The notes below the pieces were generated by a model. It did no database searches, was not told the origin of the DNA, and saw nothing but the letters and a program-made list of their open reading frames with translations. A stretch of DNA of 64,000 nucleotides from Roseovarius sp. (GTDB taxonomy: Bacteria; Pseudomonadota; Alphaproteobacteria; Rhodobacterales; Rhodobacteraceae): the NCBI RefSeq assembly GCF_027019125.1, contig NZ_JALUXE010000034.1:1-64000 (forward strand). The letters are read 5' to 3'. The translations under genes were made by a program, and so were the position numbers. Numbering within the stretch: position 1 is the first letter of the stretch; the number at the start of each line of letters is the position of its first letter. Positions 52,405 through 63,037 of the stretch are shown here, in pieces.

Positions 52405-52791
52405 ATGCAGAATCGCCGCAATTTCATGGCTGCCACGGCGGCATTCGGAGCCGTGATGATGGCCGGGCCGGCCCTTGCCGGGCAGAGCCGCAAAGGCACG
52501 TTCAAAGGCCGTAGCGATCATGTGACAAGCGGTGGGGTAACGTTCACGAAAGTGGGCGGCAAAACCTATGTCGTTTTGCAGTCTGATTTCGCCTTCGACG
52601 GCGCCCCGGATCCCAAGGTGGCCTTGGGTCGCAACGGGTATGACAAATCCACCGTGCTCGGCGCGCTGCGTTCAAACTCTGGGGAACAGCGCTATGAGAT
52701 TCCCGCCAGCATGTCTGTCGAGGGGGTCAACGAGGTCTGGATCTGGTGTGAACAGTTCAACGTGCCCTTGGGTGTGGCGACGTTGCATTGA
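52405..52791 (+). CDS. DM13-domain protein with Tat-type signal
   Basis: A 128-residue protein. MQNRRNFMAATAAFGAVMMA has the twin Arg and hydrophobic run of a Tat signal, with a likely cut after ALAGQ or so. The mature part is a DM13 domain: GTFKGRSDHVTSGGVTFTKV, YVVLQSDFAFDGAPDPKVAL, NGYDKSTVLGALRSNSGEQR and VWIWCEQFNVPLGVATL. DM13 domains are proposed to bind heme or metals for electron transfer; the single Cys in WCEQF is the conserved DM13 Cys. Its function is unknown. It is transcribed opposite to hslU and hslV on either side. Confidence 0.85.
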   Translation: MQNRRNFMAATAAFGAVMMAGPALAGQSRKGTFKGRSDHVTSGGVTFTKVGGKTYVVLQSDFAFDGAPDPKVALGRNGYDKSTVLGALRSNSGEQRYEIPASMSVEGVNEVWIWCEQFNVPLGVATLH

Positions 52792-52839
52792 TGTGCGATA
52801 ACGAGTGATGTGTGTAAAGGTGGCTGATGGCGCGCGCCT

Positions 52840-53400
52840 TCAGCCACCGATCCGTTCGACTGTCAGATTGCCATTGGTGTAGACGCAGATATCGGCGGCG
52901 ATGGCCATGGCGCGGCGGGCGATGTCTTCGGCACTCAGGTCGGGGTTTTCGGCAAGGCCGCGCGCGGCGGCAAGCGCATAGTTGCCACCCGATCCGATGG
53001 CGGCCACGTCATGTTCTGGTTCGAGCACGTCGCCTGCGCCGGTGATGACATAGAGCTGATCACCATCGGTGACGATCAGCATCGCCTCGAGCTTTTGCAG
53101 GTATTTATCGGTGCGCCAGTCCTTGGCCAGTTCCACGCAAGCGCGCTGCAACTGACCCGGTGTCGCCTCGAGCTTGGCCTCGAGCCGTTCAAGCAGGGTA
53201 AAGGCATCCGCCGTTGACCCGGCAAAGCCCGCCACAACCGGATGACCACCGGGCGAGAGGCGGCGCACCTTGCGGGCAGTGCCCTTGATCACGGTCTGCC
53301 CAAGGCTGACCTGACCGTCACCGGCAACGACAACCTCGCCGCCCCTGCGCACGCCAATGATGGTGGTGCCATGCCAACCGGGAAATTTGCTCTCGGACAT
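52840..53400 (-). CDS. hslV: ATP-dependent protease peptidase subunit HslV
   Basis: A 186-residue proteasome-like peptidase. The short propeptide [11 protein letters not shown] leaves the catalytic N-terminal Thr (Thr12 in [11 protein letters not shown]). Then [20 protein letters not shown], the segment [20 protein letters not shown], and [20 protein letters not shown] follow. It forms the double-hexamer core with HslU caps. The propeptide is longer than E. coli's single Met, as is usual in alphaproteobacteria. hslU lies 600 bases downstream behind the inverted DM13 gene. Confidence 0.95.
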   Translation of the reverse strand: MSESKFPGWHGTTIIGVRRGGEVVVAGDGQVSLGQTVIKGTARKVRRLSPGGHPVVAGFAGSTADAFTLLERLEAKLEATPGQLQRACVELAKDWRTDKYLQKLEAMLIVTDGDQLYVITGAGDVLEPEHDVAAIGSGGNYALAAARGLAENPDLSAEDIARRAMAIAADICVYTNGNLTVERIGG

Positions 53401-53514
53401 ATGATGTTCCTTCCGTTTCGCGGCCCTATATGACTGTCACGCCTGATGTTTACAAGTTTTGCCCGGCTTTCAAGCCGCTTGAGCGAGAGGGCGGCGTGGA
53501 TTAGGTTTTGCGCC

Positions 53515-54435
53515 ATGATGCAGGCTCGGCGCGCGCGATTGTATTTTCCTAATCCGATGGACAAGCGCGCCAGGGCGGGCGACCATAATTTCGTGAACAA
53601 ACTGCAACAGGCGCTGGCGCGGTCGGGGTGGTCGCTGGACATTTGCACGGCTGGCCCGGTTGATACGCTGGTGGCGGCGGACGCGGACGAATACGCCCTC
53701 TTCCTGATGCAGGAACCGGCGCATGCCAGGGGGCTCAGCCTGCGGGTTGCCTATCTCATGCCGTTCTGGCGGATCGAGCGAACGGCAGAGCGGTGGAATT
53801 TCGATGTCGCCCAGGCGGCGTTTGATCCCAGCCGGATTGATCCGGCAGAGGCCGCGCGCTTTGCCAAGTACTGGGCCAAACGAAAGTTTGACCTTGGCCC
53901 AGACGACATCCGACGCAACGGGATAATCTATGTTGCTCTGCAGGGACATATCGACGAGCGGCGCTCGTTTCAGGTGATGTCGCCGCTGGACATGCTGCGC
54001 GAAACGCTACGCCGGGCAGACGGCAGGCGGGTGATCGCGGGGCTGCATCCCAAGGAGCATTACTCGGGCTCGGACATGCGCAAGCTGGAGGAGTTGTGCC
54101 GCGCCCATCCGCTGTTGGAGGTGACCACAGGCGGGATGGAGACGCATCTGCGCGACTGTGATTTCGTGGTGACTGAAAATTCGTCGGTCGCGCTGATGGC
54201 TATGTTCTTTCGCAAGCCCGCGATTGTTTTTGCCAAGATAGATTTTCATCACGTCACGCTGAACGTGGCCGGGATTGGCGTGGACAAGGCCTTTGATCTG
54301 GTCGCGGGGCATGCCCCGGATTGGGACAAATATCTGCTCTGGTTTCTCAAGCTCACGTCCATCAACGCCGGTGCGCCAGAGGCATCGGACCAGATCGCCG
54401 CCCGGCTGAGGGCGCTTGGCTGGCCATTGGAGTAG
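53515..54435 (+). CDS. Capsule polysaccharide synthesis/KpsS-like protein
   Basis: A 306-residue protein without a signal peptide. GDHNFVNKLQQALARSGWSL and LSLRVAYLMPFWRIERTAER lead to IIYVALQGHIDERRSFQVMS, then VIAGLHPKEHYSGSDMRKLE and CDFVVTENSSVALMAMFFRK followed by PAIVFAKIDFHHVTLNVAGI. The ALQGH...S, HPKE and ENSS segments match capsule-synthesis proteins of the KpsS/KpsC (retaining Kdo transferase-like) type. It may add the lipid-linked starter sugar to a capsule. It is 20 kb from the kps exporter but could serve it. The gene is isolated: divergent from hslV, convergent with the amidohydrolase. Confidence 0.72.
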   Translation: MMQARRARLYFPNPMDKRARAGDHNFVNKLQQALARSGWSLDICTAGPVDTLVAADADEYALFLMQEPAHARGLSLRVAYLMPFWRIERTAERWNFDVAQAAFDPSRIDPAEAARFAKYWAKRKFDLGPDDIRRNGIIYVALQGHIDERRSFQVMSPLDMLRETLRRADGRRVIAGLHPKEHYSGSDMRKLEELCRAHPLLEVTTGGMETHLRDCDFVVTENSSVALMAMFFRKPAIVFAKIDFHHVTLNVAGIGVDKAFDLVAGHAPDWDKYLLWFLKLTSINAGAPEASDQIAARLRALGWPLE

Positions 54436-54444
54436 TGGCCGGTT

Positions 54445-55593
54445 TCACCCCAGCATGTCGCGGGCGACCTGATGAAAGATCCGCGCACCGATGGGGATGA
54501 GATCATCGGGGAAATCGTAATCGGGATTGTGCAGCGCGGCATGCGCGGTGCCCGCGCCAAGGAACAGCATCGCCGCCTTGGCACGATGACCGAAGCGGCC
54601 AAAATCCTCGGAGGCGCGCATCGGCAGACCGCGCCCGTCATGGGGCACCTGCAACGCATCGAGCGCGCGGCGCAAGATCAGGGTCGCCTCGGGGTGGTTT
54701 TCGCAATGGGCGAAAATGTCGTGATAGGTGATCTCGGTCGTCAGCCCCTGCGCCGTGGCCGTATCCATCACCAGCGTCGTCGCGGCATCGCAGAGCGCCT
54801 GCATACCGCCGTCGGTCAGCGTGCGCAGCGTGACGTAGAACGTCGCATCGCCCGGCGCGATGCCGAAGGCGGGGGCCCCCATCTGGGCATGCGTGACCGT
54901 GGCCAGCGTGAAATCGCTGTCTTGGGGCGTGCCGTGGCTGAGGGCCGTCAGCGCCGGCATGAGATGCGCCAATGTGTGCATTGGAGAGCGGCCATTTTCC
55001 GGCTCTGACGCATGGGCGGATTTGCCGGTCAAGGTGACGGCCATGCCGCGCGAGGCGCAATTGACCGGGCCGGGAATAAGGCCCACATGACCGAGCGGCA
55101 GACCGGGCATATTGTGCAGGGCAAAGGCATAATCGGGTGAAATAGTCTCGAAATCCGGATCGCTCTACACGGCCTCTGCGCCTGCGCCGGTTTCCTCGGC
55201 GGGTTGAAAGAGCAGCACGATGCGACCCCGCGCAGGACGCTGACGCGACAAGAGGCGCGCGAGCGCCAGAAGCACCGTCATATGCCCGTCATGGCCACAG
55301 AGATGGCCCGTGCCTGGCACGGTCGAGCGGTGGGGCAGATTGCCCTGTTCGGTGATCGGCAGCGCGTCGAGTTCGCAGCGAAAGAGGATCGTGGGGCCAT
55401 GGTCTTGGCCCTGATAGACCGCCGCCACGCCATGCCCGCCAAGCCCGGTCAAGAGCCGGTCGGGTGAGTACCCCAAGAGCGCGTCGGTGATGCGCCCGGC
55501 GGTGCCCTGCTCTTGCCCCGACACTTCGGGGTGTTGGTGCAACAGGCGGCGCAGGGCGGTCAGCTCTGTGATATCGGCATTGGTCAGGGTCAT
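54445..55593 (-). pseudogene. M20-family amidohydrolase broken by one in-frame amber codon
   Basis: One uninterrupted frame of 383 codons apart from a single TAG at 55165-55167. N-terminal part (142 residues): LRRLLHQHPEVSGQEQ, LCGHDGHMTVLLALARLL and FQPAEETGAGAEAV, then TAG. C-terminal part continues SDPDFETISPDYAFALHNMP, GLPLGHVG, then SENGRSPMHTLAHLMPALTA and SEDFGRFGHRAKAAMLFLGA. Metal-binding Cys/His/Glu and the dimerisation domain are all present around the break, so the protein was intact recently. The family cleaves N-acyl amino acids, peptides or indole conjugates (HipO/AbgB-like). The TAG may be real, a strain-specific loss, or a sequencing error. Confidence 0.85.
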
Positions 55594-55673
55594 GGGGGGA
55601 TCATGCGGGTTTTATGGACAAAGAAAAGGGGCCGCGACAGGCGCGACCCCTTCCACGAGGTATATGCGTGGTC

Positions 55674-55994
55674 TCAGATGCTGTCTTCGATCCAGCTCTG
55701 GAGCGCGGCCTTGGGGGCGGCACCAGCGCGGTTCGACACAACCTGCCCATCCTTGAAGATGAAGAGCGCCGGGATACCGCGCACGCCCATGGCGACGGCG
55801 GAATTGGGATTGCTGTCCACGTCGACCTTGACGATTTTCACGCGGCCGGACATCTCGGACGACAGTTCTTCCAGAACCGGGCCGATCTGTTTGCAGGGGC
55901 CGCACCATTCAGCCCAGAAATCCACCACGACGGGAATGTCGGATTTCTTGACTTCGGCGTCGAATGTGGCGTCGGTGACGGCAACGGTGGCCAT
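55674..55994 (-). CDS. trxA: Thioredoxin
   Basis: A 106-residue protein: [20 protein letters not shown], then [20 protein letters not shown] with the WCGPC active site at residues 29-33, and [14 protein letters not shown] with the cis-Pro. It is the main cytoplasmic disulfide reductant. AGGAG lies eight bases before the ATG. It lies 59 bases after addA in the addB-addA-trxA order. Confidence 0.97.
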   Translation of the reverse strand: MATVAVTDATFDAEVKKSDIPVVVDFWAEWCGPCKQIGPVLEELSSEMSGRVKIVKVDVDSNPNSAVAMGVRGIPALFIFKDGQVVSNRAGAAPKAALQSWIEDSI

Positions 55995-56053
55995 GATATG
56001 TCTCCTAGTGGTCAGGGTTTCGGTCGTGAACCTAAGAAGCCGGGCGCGGCACG

Positions 56054-59000
56054 TCAAGCGATGGTGGTGGATTCCAGCGCCGCAGTCACAAGATCGTGGG
56101 GTAAGGGCATGAGCGTCGCGGTGCGGGTCCAGAGAATTGCAGTCTCGATGCGATGATCCGGGTAAAGCTGTGCGAGCGCATGGGCATAGGCCCCCATCTG
56201 CCGCAAAAGCGCATCGGGGCAATCGGTTACGGTGTCGGGGACCAGCGCGTTGGTCTTGAAGTCCACCGCCAGGATACGCGTATCTTCGATGATCAGCCGG
56301 TCAATAACGCCATGGATGCGCTGCCCCTGAAGCGAGGCGAGATTGGCGGTGATCGCCACCTCCGTCAGGGCCGTCGGGGTGAAGAGGGCCGTCAGACTGG
56401 GCTTGGTCAGCACCTTTTCCGCCTCGGCGCGCAGCAGCGCGAGCTCTGCGCCGGTCGCGGCATCGCTGCCGTTGGAGAGGAGCCGCGCGGCGGTGGCGGG
56501 CCAGTCCGCGGCAGGCACGGTGGGCAGGAACTCGAGCAGGCGGTGGATCTGGCGACCGCGCCGTTTGGCGGCCTCTTCATCCAGCCCGCGTTCGCCGGGC
56601 AGCGCCTTGGCCCCGCCAAGGTCGGAGGGACTCAGGGTCTTGACGCGCTCCGGGAGCGGAGCGGGGCGCTGAAAGAGCGGATCGAGGGCGACCGCCTGAG
56701 GGGGTGCAAAAGATGCTGTTTCAGTCTCTGTTTCAGCCCATAGCCCATGATCGAGACGCAGGCCGGGGCCATTGGCAAAGCTGTGGGGCTGCGCGCCCGC
56801 TGCCAGCATCCCGCGCTGCACCTTGTCATACCAGGTATCGCCCTGCTTGCCCAAATCGCCATGGGCGGCGACGATCAACCATGTCTCGGCCCGGGTCATG
56901 GCGACATAGAGAAGACGCTCACGTTCGGCCAGAAGCGCGCGCCGTTCGGCGTCGATTGCCTCGGCCAGGGTCGGAGGCATATCATCGACGCGCCCGGTCC
57001 AGAGGGCGTGGCCCTGTTGCGTCACGATCTGCGGCACGTTGGGACTGCCCCAGGCGCCACATTCGGGCAGGATCACGACGGGTGCCTCAAGCCCCTTGGC
57101 CCCGTGCACGGTCATCACACGGATGCGGTTGCCAGCGCTGTCGAGTTGGCGCTTGATCTCGAGATCGTCGGTCTCCATCCAGACGAGAAATCCGGTGAGA
57201 CTATCGACGGCGCGGCGTTCATAGGCCATGGCCTGCGCCAGAAGCGCGTCGATGCCATCCTCGGCCTCGGTTCCCAGACGGGCAAGCAGGCGACGGCGGC
57301 CATCGTGGCGGGTCAGGATACGCTCGATCAGGTCATAGGGGCGCAAGAAATCGGCATTGTCGAGCAGGTCGCGCAGGATCGCCATGGTCTCGGGATAGTC
57401 GGCGGCGCGGGCGCGAAACTCCTCCCAGAGGTAGGAATGGTCGCGCCCTTGGGCGAGGTCGTAAAGCTGCGCCTCGGACCAACCGAAAAGCGGTGAGCGC
57501 AGGGCGGTGGCGAGCGCCAGACTATCCTCGGGCGTGGCGAGAAAGGACAAGAGCGCCTCGAGATCGCGCACGGCAAGCTCTGCCCCGACCTTGAGACGGT
57601 CGGCCCCGGCGATGGGCAGGCCCTGCGCCTTGCATTCGCGGATGATCTCGTGAAAGAGCGCAGAGCGGCGGCGCACGAGGATGAGGAAATCACCCGGTTG
57701 CACGGCACGAAAGCCGCTGGGCGATTTCGGATCGGGGATCGCCTGTCGCGCGGCGATCATGTCGCGCATGGCGGCCGCCACCTGCCGCGCCAACAGGATG
57801 GCGGGGTCATTGGAGGCGCGGATGTCCACCGGCATGTGCCAGGGGGGTGTTTCCTCTTCCTCCGGCTTTGCGACAACCGGCCAGAGATCGACGCGGCCGG
57901 GGAGCGTGTCGAAAAAGGCTTTGTGACCCTCTTCCGGCGTAAAGCCGCTCTCGCTGCTCTGGTCGAAGCAGCAATCGACGGTGGTCAGAATCGCCCGCGA
58001 CGAGCGAAACGAGTAGGCCAGCACGCGCGCTTGCAAGGGACGGTTGGTCGCCCCCAGACGCAGGCCGAATTCATGCTGCATGCGGTCGAATTCGCGCGGA
58101 TCGGCCCCCTGGAAAGAGTAGATCGACTGTTTCTTGTCGCCCACGACAAAGATGGTGCGGGCCACATCGGCGCGCGCGCCTTCGCCGCTGGTGAATTCCT
58201 GCGCCAGACGCTCGATCACTTGCCATTGCACCGGGCTGGTATCCTGCGCCTCGTCCACGAGAATATGGTCGATGCCGCCATCGAGGCGGTAGAGGACCCA
58301 CGCGGCGACCGCCGGGTCGGTCAAGAGATCACGGGCGCGCAGGATCAGGTCGTCGAAGTCGAGCAGGCCGCGCACCTGCTTGGCGCGCTCATAGGCGGGC
58401 AGAAAGGCGCGGGCGAAATCATGCAGGGCGCGGGTTTTCTGCATGGCCAGGAGCGCAAGGCGCGCGGGGCGCGTATCCTCGACGCGCAGCATCCATTGCT
58501 CGATCTGCGGCATGATATGGGCGAGGGTGCCTCGGGTCGCCTTGGTCGGGAAAGAGCCTAACTTGGCGGAGAATGGGGATTTGGCGCTCTTGCCGGTGAG
58601 AAAGACATCCTCGAGAAGCGGCAGGGCGCCGACATCGAGCGCGCTGATCCGCACCAGTTTGGCAGCTGCCGAAACGTCATTGGTAGACCCGGCCCGAAGG
58701 GCGGGCAGGAGGTGATCAAGCAGCGCCTGCTCGTTGCCCAGAAACACCCGGTCCCCGATCGTTTCAGGGCTGAGATCCTCGGGCTGATCGAAGAGAGCGG
58801 CGAGGTCGGCGTTGCTCAGCGGTTGCGAGAATCCGGTGCGGTAGCGCACGATCTCGGCGGTCAGTTTTTCCAGAGTTTCGCCGGAATAGTGTCTGGCAAG
58901 CGCATAGAATGTCGCGGCCTGCGGCCCGGCGGCCAGTTCCTCGACAATCTCGGCGCGCAGGAGGGTGGCGGTGCGGTCCTCCATTTCCGTGAATTGCGGT

Positions 59001-59425
59001 GTGACACCGGCCTCGAGCGGAAAGCGGCGCAGGAGAGAGGCGCAAAAAGAGTGGATCGTCTGGATCTTGAGCCCACCCGGCGTCTCGATCGCGCGGGCAA
59101 AGAGGCGGCGGGCCTCGCGCAATGTTCGATCCGTGATCTCGCCCTCGTGGCCCAAGATGTCCAATTCCTGCTTGAGCGCGTCATCGGCCAGCATTGCCCA
59201 AGCGCCGAGGCGGCGAAAGAGGCGGTTTTGCATCTCGCTCGCGGCGGCCTTGGTATAGGTGAGGCACAGGATGTGCTGCGGATCGACCCCGTCAAGCAAG
59301 AGCCGGGCCACCCGGTCGGTCAGAACGCGCGTCTTGCCCGAGCCTGCATTGGCCGCGAGCCATGTCGAAAGATCGGGGCGCGCGGCCTCGACCTGGGCTT
59401 GGGTGGCGGCGTCACGGGCGGTCAT
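56054..59425 (-). CDS. addA: Double-strand break repair helicase-nuclease AddA
   Basis: A 1123-residue UvrD-like protein. Walker A is [20 protein letters not shown] (about residues 24-43); the ATP-binding acidic box is [16 protein letters not shown] (about 383-398); helicase motifs [18 protein letters not shown] (about 770) follow, and a C-terminal RecB-like nuclease has [15 protein letters not shown] (about 1060). With AddB it processes DNA ends for RecA, replacing RecBCD in alphaproteobacteria. The start [17 protein letters not shown] overlaps the addB stop by ATGA, so the two are coupled. Confidence 0.95.
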   Translation of the reverse strand: MTARDAATQAQVEAARPDLSTWLAANAGSGKTRVLTDRVARLLLDGVDPQHILCLTYTKAAASEMQNRLFRRLGAWAMLADDALKQELDILGHEGEITDRTLREARRLFARAIETPGGLKIQTIHSFCASLLRRFPLEAGVTPQFTEMEDRTATLLRAEIVEELAAGPQAATFYALARHYSGETLEKLTAEIVRYRTGFSQPLSNADLAALFDQPEDLSPETIGDRVFLGNEQALLDHLLPALRAGSTNDVSAAAKLVRISALDVGALPLLEDVFLTGKSAKSPFSAKLGSFPTKATRGTLAHIMPQIEQWMLRVEDTRPARLALLAMQKTRALHDFARAFLPAYERAKQVRGLLDFDDLILRARDLLTDPAVAAWVLYRLDGGIDHILVDEAQDTSPVQWQVIERLAQEFTSGEGARADVARTIFVVGDKKQSIYSFQGADPREFDRMQHEFGLRLGATNRPLQARVLAYSFRSSRAILTTVDCCFDQSSESGFTPEEGHKAFFDTLPGRVDLWPVVAKPEEEETPPWHMPVDIRASNDPAILLARQVAAAMRDMIAARQAIPDPKSPSGFRAVQPGDFLILVRRRSALFHEIIRECKAQGLPIAGADRLKVGAELAVRDLEALLSFLATPEDSLALATALRSPLFGWSEAQLYDLAQGRDHSYLWEEFRARAADYPETMAILRDLLDNADFLRPYDLIERILTRHDGRRRLLARLGTEAEDGIDALLAQAMAYERRAVDSLTGFLVWMETDDLEIKRQLDSAGNRIRVMTVHGAKGLEAPVVILPECGAWGSPNVPQIVTQQGHALWTGRVDDMPPTLAEAIDAERRALLAERERLLYVAMTRAETWLIVAAHGDLGKQGDTWYDKVQRGMLAAGAQPHSFANGPGLRLDHGLWAETETETASFAPPQAVALDPLFQRPAPLPERVKTLSPSDLGGAKALPGERGLDEEAAKRRGRQIHRLLEFLPTVPAADWPATAARLLSNGSDAATGAELALLRAEAEKVLTKPSLTALFTPTALTEVAITANLASLQGQRIHGVIDRLIIEDTRILAVDFKTNALVPDTVTDCPDALLRQMGAYAHALAQLYPDHRIETAILWTRTATLMPLPHDLVTAALESTTIA

Positions 59426-62361
59426 TGGCCCACCTTGGTCACTTGGGGGCGATCCGTCAGATCCCATTCGCCATAACGGGCGAGTTGGTCGTAATCGCCG
59501 TCCTCATCGGTCGTGCGCGGTGCACGACGGGACGTATAGCCCTTATCAGGGTCTAAATAGGCTGAAATCAGCGCGTGAAACTCGGACCAGATCTTTTCTG
59601 GCGGCTCGGCATCGAGCGGCGCGTCGATCTCTTTGGGAGAGCTGCCCATCCCGATGAACACCGCGCGGGCCACGCGGCTTGGCCCCATATCGGCAAAACC
59701 CGCACGCGTGGCAATCGCCGCCTCAAGCAGCAATTGCTTGTCGAAACTGGTCTGTTCCCTGGCCGTGGGCGGCGTGCCGGTCTTGTAATCATAGATATGC
59801 ACCTGCCCCAGATCATCGAGATCGAGCCGGTCAGCCTTGGCCGAGAGGGTAAAACCCAGATCGGGCAGGGTGGCGCGGCCCTTGGCCTCAAACGCGACGG
59901 GGCGGGCGCGGGCGCGGCGGGCGAATTCCGTCTCGATGAACCAGTCGGCCACCCGTTCCAGCCGCGCCAGCCAGAGCGCGCGCGCCTCGGCCCAAGGGAC
60001 GTTTTCGGCCAGAACAGTCTCTGCATGTTGCATCAGGGTGGCGTGATTGCACCGTGCCGGATGCTCCAGCGTTTCGCGAATGAAGCCTTCGAGGATTTCG
60101 TGCAGCACCGTGCCGCGCAAGAGCGCGTCTGGCGTACGCATCAACGGATCGAGCCTGCGCAGGTTGAGGATATGGCGGGCATATATGGCGTAGGGATCAC
60201 GGATCAGACGCTTGATCTCGGTCACGCTCAGGTGATCGGGGCGCACGGGGGCGGGAGGTGCGGGTGCCGGACGCGCGGCGCGCGGCACAACGCCGGGGTC
60301 CTCAAGGGCCGCGGCGCGGTCGAGCCAGAGGCGACCACGCGCGCGCATCGCGTCAATCGCCGCTGGCCCGCCCTGATCCGGCAGGCCAGAGAGCAGGTTC
60401 AGAATGCGGTTGAGCCAGCGCGACACCACGGTTTCGGCATCCGCAGAGCGCACGGACCGGGTGAGCCAGACCTCGGGCGCGGCAATCGCCTGTTGAAAAT
60501 CATGCGCCGAGAGGCCGATGCGCCGCTCTGGCAACAAGAGACCCACCTGATGACGCAGGGCGCGATTGAGCCATGGGTCAGGTTTGGGGCTTTCTGGCCA
60601 ACTGCCCTCGTTCAGCCCGGCAAGGATCAAGAGATCCGCCCCCTGAACGCGCGCCTCCAGCGTGCCCCAGATCAGGATATGGGGGTGCGGATCAACCGGA
60701 TTGCGCACCTCGCGGCTACTGAGAATCTTGTGAAACAGGCTGGAATAGTCACTGGCGCTGAGCGCGCCCGCGTGATGGGCCTCGGTCTTCAACTCGGTCA
60801 CGGCCTGTCGCGCCTCTTGGCCTGCATCCTTGAGCCAGAGCGTGCCCGAGCCTTTACCCCGGCAGCCTTGGGCGATCTTTTCGGCCAGCTCCAGATGCAC
60901 CGCAACGCTGGTTTGCAGCGGCATTTCGCCGGAATAGTCCCTGTTCACAAAGCAAGCACAGAGCCAGTTCACCCAATCGGGAGCGAGGGAATCCTTTTGC
61001 CCGGTGCCCCAGGCGCGCAGGCTGTCTTCGGTCGGATAGGGTGGGCCGTGGCGGCGCAGGTGCAATTCCAGCTCGCGCGTGAGGCGCAGATGTGGGCCAC
61101 GCTCTGCCCCCTGATGTGCCAGAGGATGCTTGAGCAGGGTCAAAAGCGACTCGGCGCTCAGCCGATTGCGGAAGAGATCGGCGACGTGGCGCAGAAAGCG
61201 CCCCGGCGGCGAAAGGTGCAGCGGCAAACCCGCGCTGTCATCGGGCAGAATATCCCAGCGGTCGAGAGCGGCGGTCACTTGACGGGTAAGGGTCCGATCC
61301 GGGGTGATGAGGGCGGCGGTGCGCCCGTCCTCGGCCGCCTGACGCAGGCGCATGGCGATGGCCAGCGCCTCTTGGCGCTGCGATTGGGCCTCGACCAGGG
61401 TCACATCGGCCATGGCCCCGGCAATGTCCGCCAGATGCGGGCCATCGCGCAGCCATTGATCGGTCACAGGCGCAGGGCGCAGGGCGAGCGACACCAGCGC
61501 ATTGCGCGCCGGATTGGGGGCAGCCGTGTCGGACCAGGGGCGGATCTCCGCGGGCGTGATCCCGCCCCCCGCCGCCACACGGCAAAAACGGTACTGCGGG
61601 TGATCCTCGGACAGCATGGCGTCGCCCAGCGCCTCCCAGACCGCGCCGGGCATGTCGAAATCAAAGCCGGGCAACACCACCGCCCCTTGCGGCAGGCGCG
61701 CGACCGCCTGCATGAGATATTGCGTAGCACCGCGCGACCCGGTCGAGCCCGCAAGGATCACAGGGTGCCTTGGCGGTGTTTCGGCCCAGAGGGACGCCAG
61801 CCGCTCGATGACAAGCCGCTGACGGGTTTCCACATCGGGGGCGGCACCGCCTGCCTCGAAATAATGACGGACGATGCCAAGGAAGGATTTGATCCGCGCC
61901 CAATGGCCGGATTGGTCACTGACATCGAGCGCCTCGATAGCCTGTGGCACCACGCCTTCGCCGTGCATTTCATCCATCAGCCCGGCAAGGCTATCGGAAA
62001 GGTCGTAGATCGCGCTGCGCGGGGCGAGATCGGGGGCATTGTCGAGAAGCGTGGTGATCAGCTGCACCAGCTCCAGCCTGCGGCGCAGGGGCGGCACCGG
62101 GTCGGGGATATGGGCCAGATCCCAAAGCTCTCCGAGATCGGTCAGAAGGCTGATGCGCGGCAAGAGGCACGGCGGGCCCTCGTCGAACAGCTCGCGGATG
62201 CGGCGTGCCATGCGGCGGGTGTTGACGATGAGCTGCACGCGCGCGAGGGTTTCGGGCGGTTGGCCCAGATGACGTGCGCGCAAGCCGTCGACCAACGCAC
62301 GGGGGAAATCCACGCCGGGGGGCAAGCCGTAGAAGCGGGGGGTGTCCGAGCGATCAAACAT
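59422..62361 (-). CDS. addB: Double-strand break repair protein AddB
   Basis: A 979-residue protein: MFDRSDTPRFYGLPPGVDFP at the start, VILAGSTGSRGATQYLMQAV in place of a strict Walker A, HPHILIWGTLEARVQGADLL and LAGLNEGSWPESPKPDPWLN (about 612-650). A RecB-like nuclease with VHIYDYKTGTPPTAREQTSF is at about 900. The PD-(D/E)XK nuclease residues (DYKTG) are present. The start was chosen 34 codons into the open frame, where it overlaps the murU stop by eight bases. It forms the AddAB complex. Confidence 0.93.
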   Translation of the reverse strand: MFDRSDTPRFYGLPPGVDFPRALVDGLRARHLGQPPETLARVQLIVNTRRMARRIRELFDEGPPCLLPRISLLTDLGELWDLAHIPDPVPPLRRRLELVQLITTLLDNAPDLAPRSAIYDLSDSLAGLMDEMHGEGVVPQAIEALDVSDQSGHWARIKSFLGIVRHYFEAGGAAPDVETRQRLVIERLASLWAETPPRHPVILAGSTGSRGATQYLMQAVARLPQGAVVLPGFDFDMPGAVWEALGDAMLSEDHPQYRFCRVAAGGGITPAEIRPWSDTAAPNPARNALVSLALRPAPVTDQWLRDGPHLADIAGAMADVTLVEAQSQRQEALAIAMRLRQAAEDGRTAALITPDRTLTRQVTAALDRWDILPDDSAGLPLHLSPPGRFLRHVADLFRNRLSAESLLTLLKHPLAHQGAERGPHLRLTRELELHLRRHGPPYPTEDSLRAWGTGQKDSLAPDWVNWLCACFVNRDYSGEMPLQTSVAVHLELAEKIAQGCRGKGSGTLWLKDAGQEARQAVTELKTEAHHAGALSASDYSSLFHKILSSREVRNPVDPHPHILIWGTLEARVQGADLLILAGLNEGSWPESPKPDPWLNRALRHQVGLLLPERRIGLSAHDFQQAIAAPEVWLTRSVRSADAETVVSRWLNRILNLLSGLPDQGGPAAIDAMRARGRLWLDRAAALEDPGVVPRAARPAPAPPAPVRPDHLSVTEIKRLIRDPYAIYARHILNLRRLDPLMRTPDALLRGTVLHEILEGFIRETLEHPARCNHATLMQHAETVLAENVPWAEARALWLARLERVADWFIETEFARRARARPVAFEAKGRATLPDLGFTLSAKADRLDLDDLGQVHIYDYKTGTPPTAREQTSFDKQLLLEAAIATRAGFADMGPSRVARAVFIGMGSSPKEIDAPLDAEPPEKIWSEFHALISAYLDPDKGYTSRRAPRTTDEDGDYDQLARYGEWDLTDRPQVTKVGQ

Positions 62362-63037
62362 CGGGAGCGGCAAGCAGGGTTTCGGCCAGCGCGATTCCCT
62401 CGGGGCGGCCGACATCGCACCACTGGCCCGGGTAATCTGCGGCATGGAGCCGGCCATCGGCAAGCATCATGTCCCAGAGGCGGTTGAGGGAAAAGGCCCG
62501 TTCGGGAATGGTCTGGAGCAGGTCGGGTTTCACGATCTGAAGCCCGGAATAGACAGAGCCCGCGCCACGTGTCGCCCTCCCGTCCGGGGCAATCTGAAAA
62601 TCCCCGGCACCGCTGTGGCCCACGGCCTGCGCACGCGGGATGCACAGCAAGAGCGCATCCATCTCGGCGGGGCGCCAGAGCGCCGCCAGGTGATCAAGCG
62701 GGTTTGGACCGCGCCAGACCGCATCGGTATTCATGGTAAAGACCGGGCCGGGGCCAAGCAGCGGCAAGGCGGCGCGCAGCCCGCCACCAGTCTCAAGGAT
62801 CTCGGGCGTTTCATGAGAAAGGCGGATGTCACGCCCCGCCAGATGCCGCGCCAGTTGATCGGGCAGGTAATGCAGGTTGACCACCACCGGGCCGGCACCA
62901 TGCGCGGTCACAAGATCGAGCGCATGGTCGATGAGCGGGCGACCCGCCACCTCGATCAGGGGTTTGGGCCGGGTCGCGGTCAGCGCCCCCATGCGCGTGC
63001 CGAACCCGGCAGCAAACAACATCAGCGGCAGGCTCAT
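62354..63037 (-). CDS. murU: N-acetylmuramate-1-phosphate uridylyltransferase MurU
   Basis: A 227-residue sugar nucleotidyltransferase: LMLFAAGFGTRMGALTATRP and KPLIEVAGRPLIDHALDLV near the start, TGGGLRAALPLLGPGPVFTM near 83, then NTDAVWRG and YSGLQIVKP. These match MurU, which turns MurNAc-1-P into UDP-MurNAc in the peptidoglycan recycling bypass of MurA/MurB (fosfomycin-insensitive). The partner kinase AmgK is directly upstream with an ATGA overlap, and addB starts inside its last codons. Confidence 0.9.
   Translation of the reverse strand: MSLPLMLFAAGFGTRMGALTATRPKPLIEVAGRPLIDHALDLVTAHGAGPVVVNLHYLPDQLARHLAGRDIRLSHETPEILETGGGLRAALPLLGPGPVFTMNTDAVWRGPNPLDHLAALWRPAEMDALLLCIPRAQAVGHSGAGDFQIAPDGRATRGAGSVYSGLQIVKPDLLQTIPERAFSLNRLWDMMLADGRLHAADYPGQWCDVGRPEGIALAETLLAAPDV

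Noticed and set aside
59575..62487. 970-codon open frame antisense to addB
   Set aside because: AddB and AddA are clear on the minus strand; this frame has no recognisable domain.
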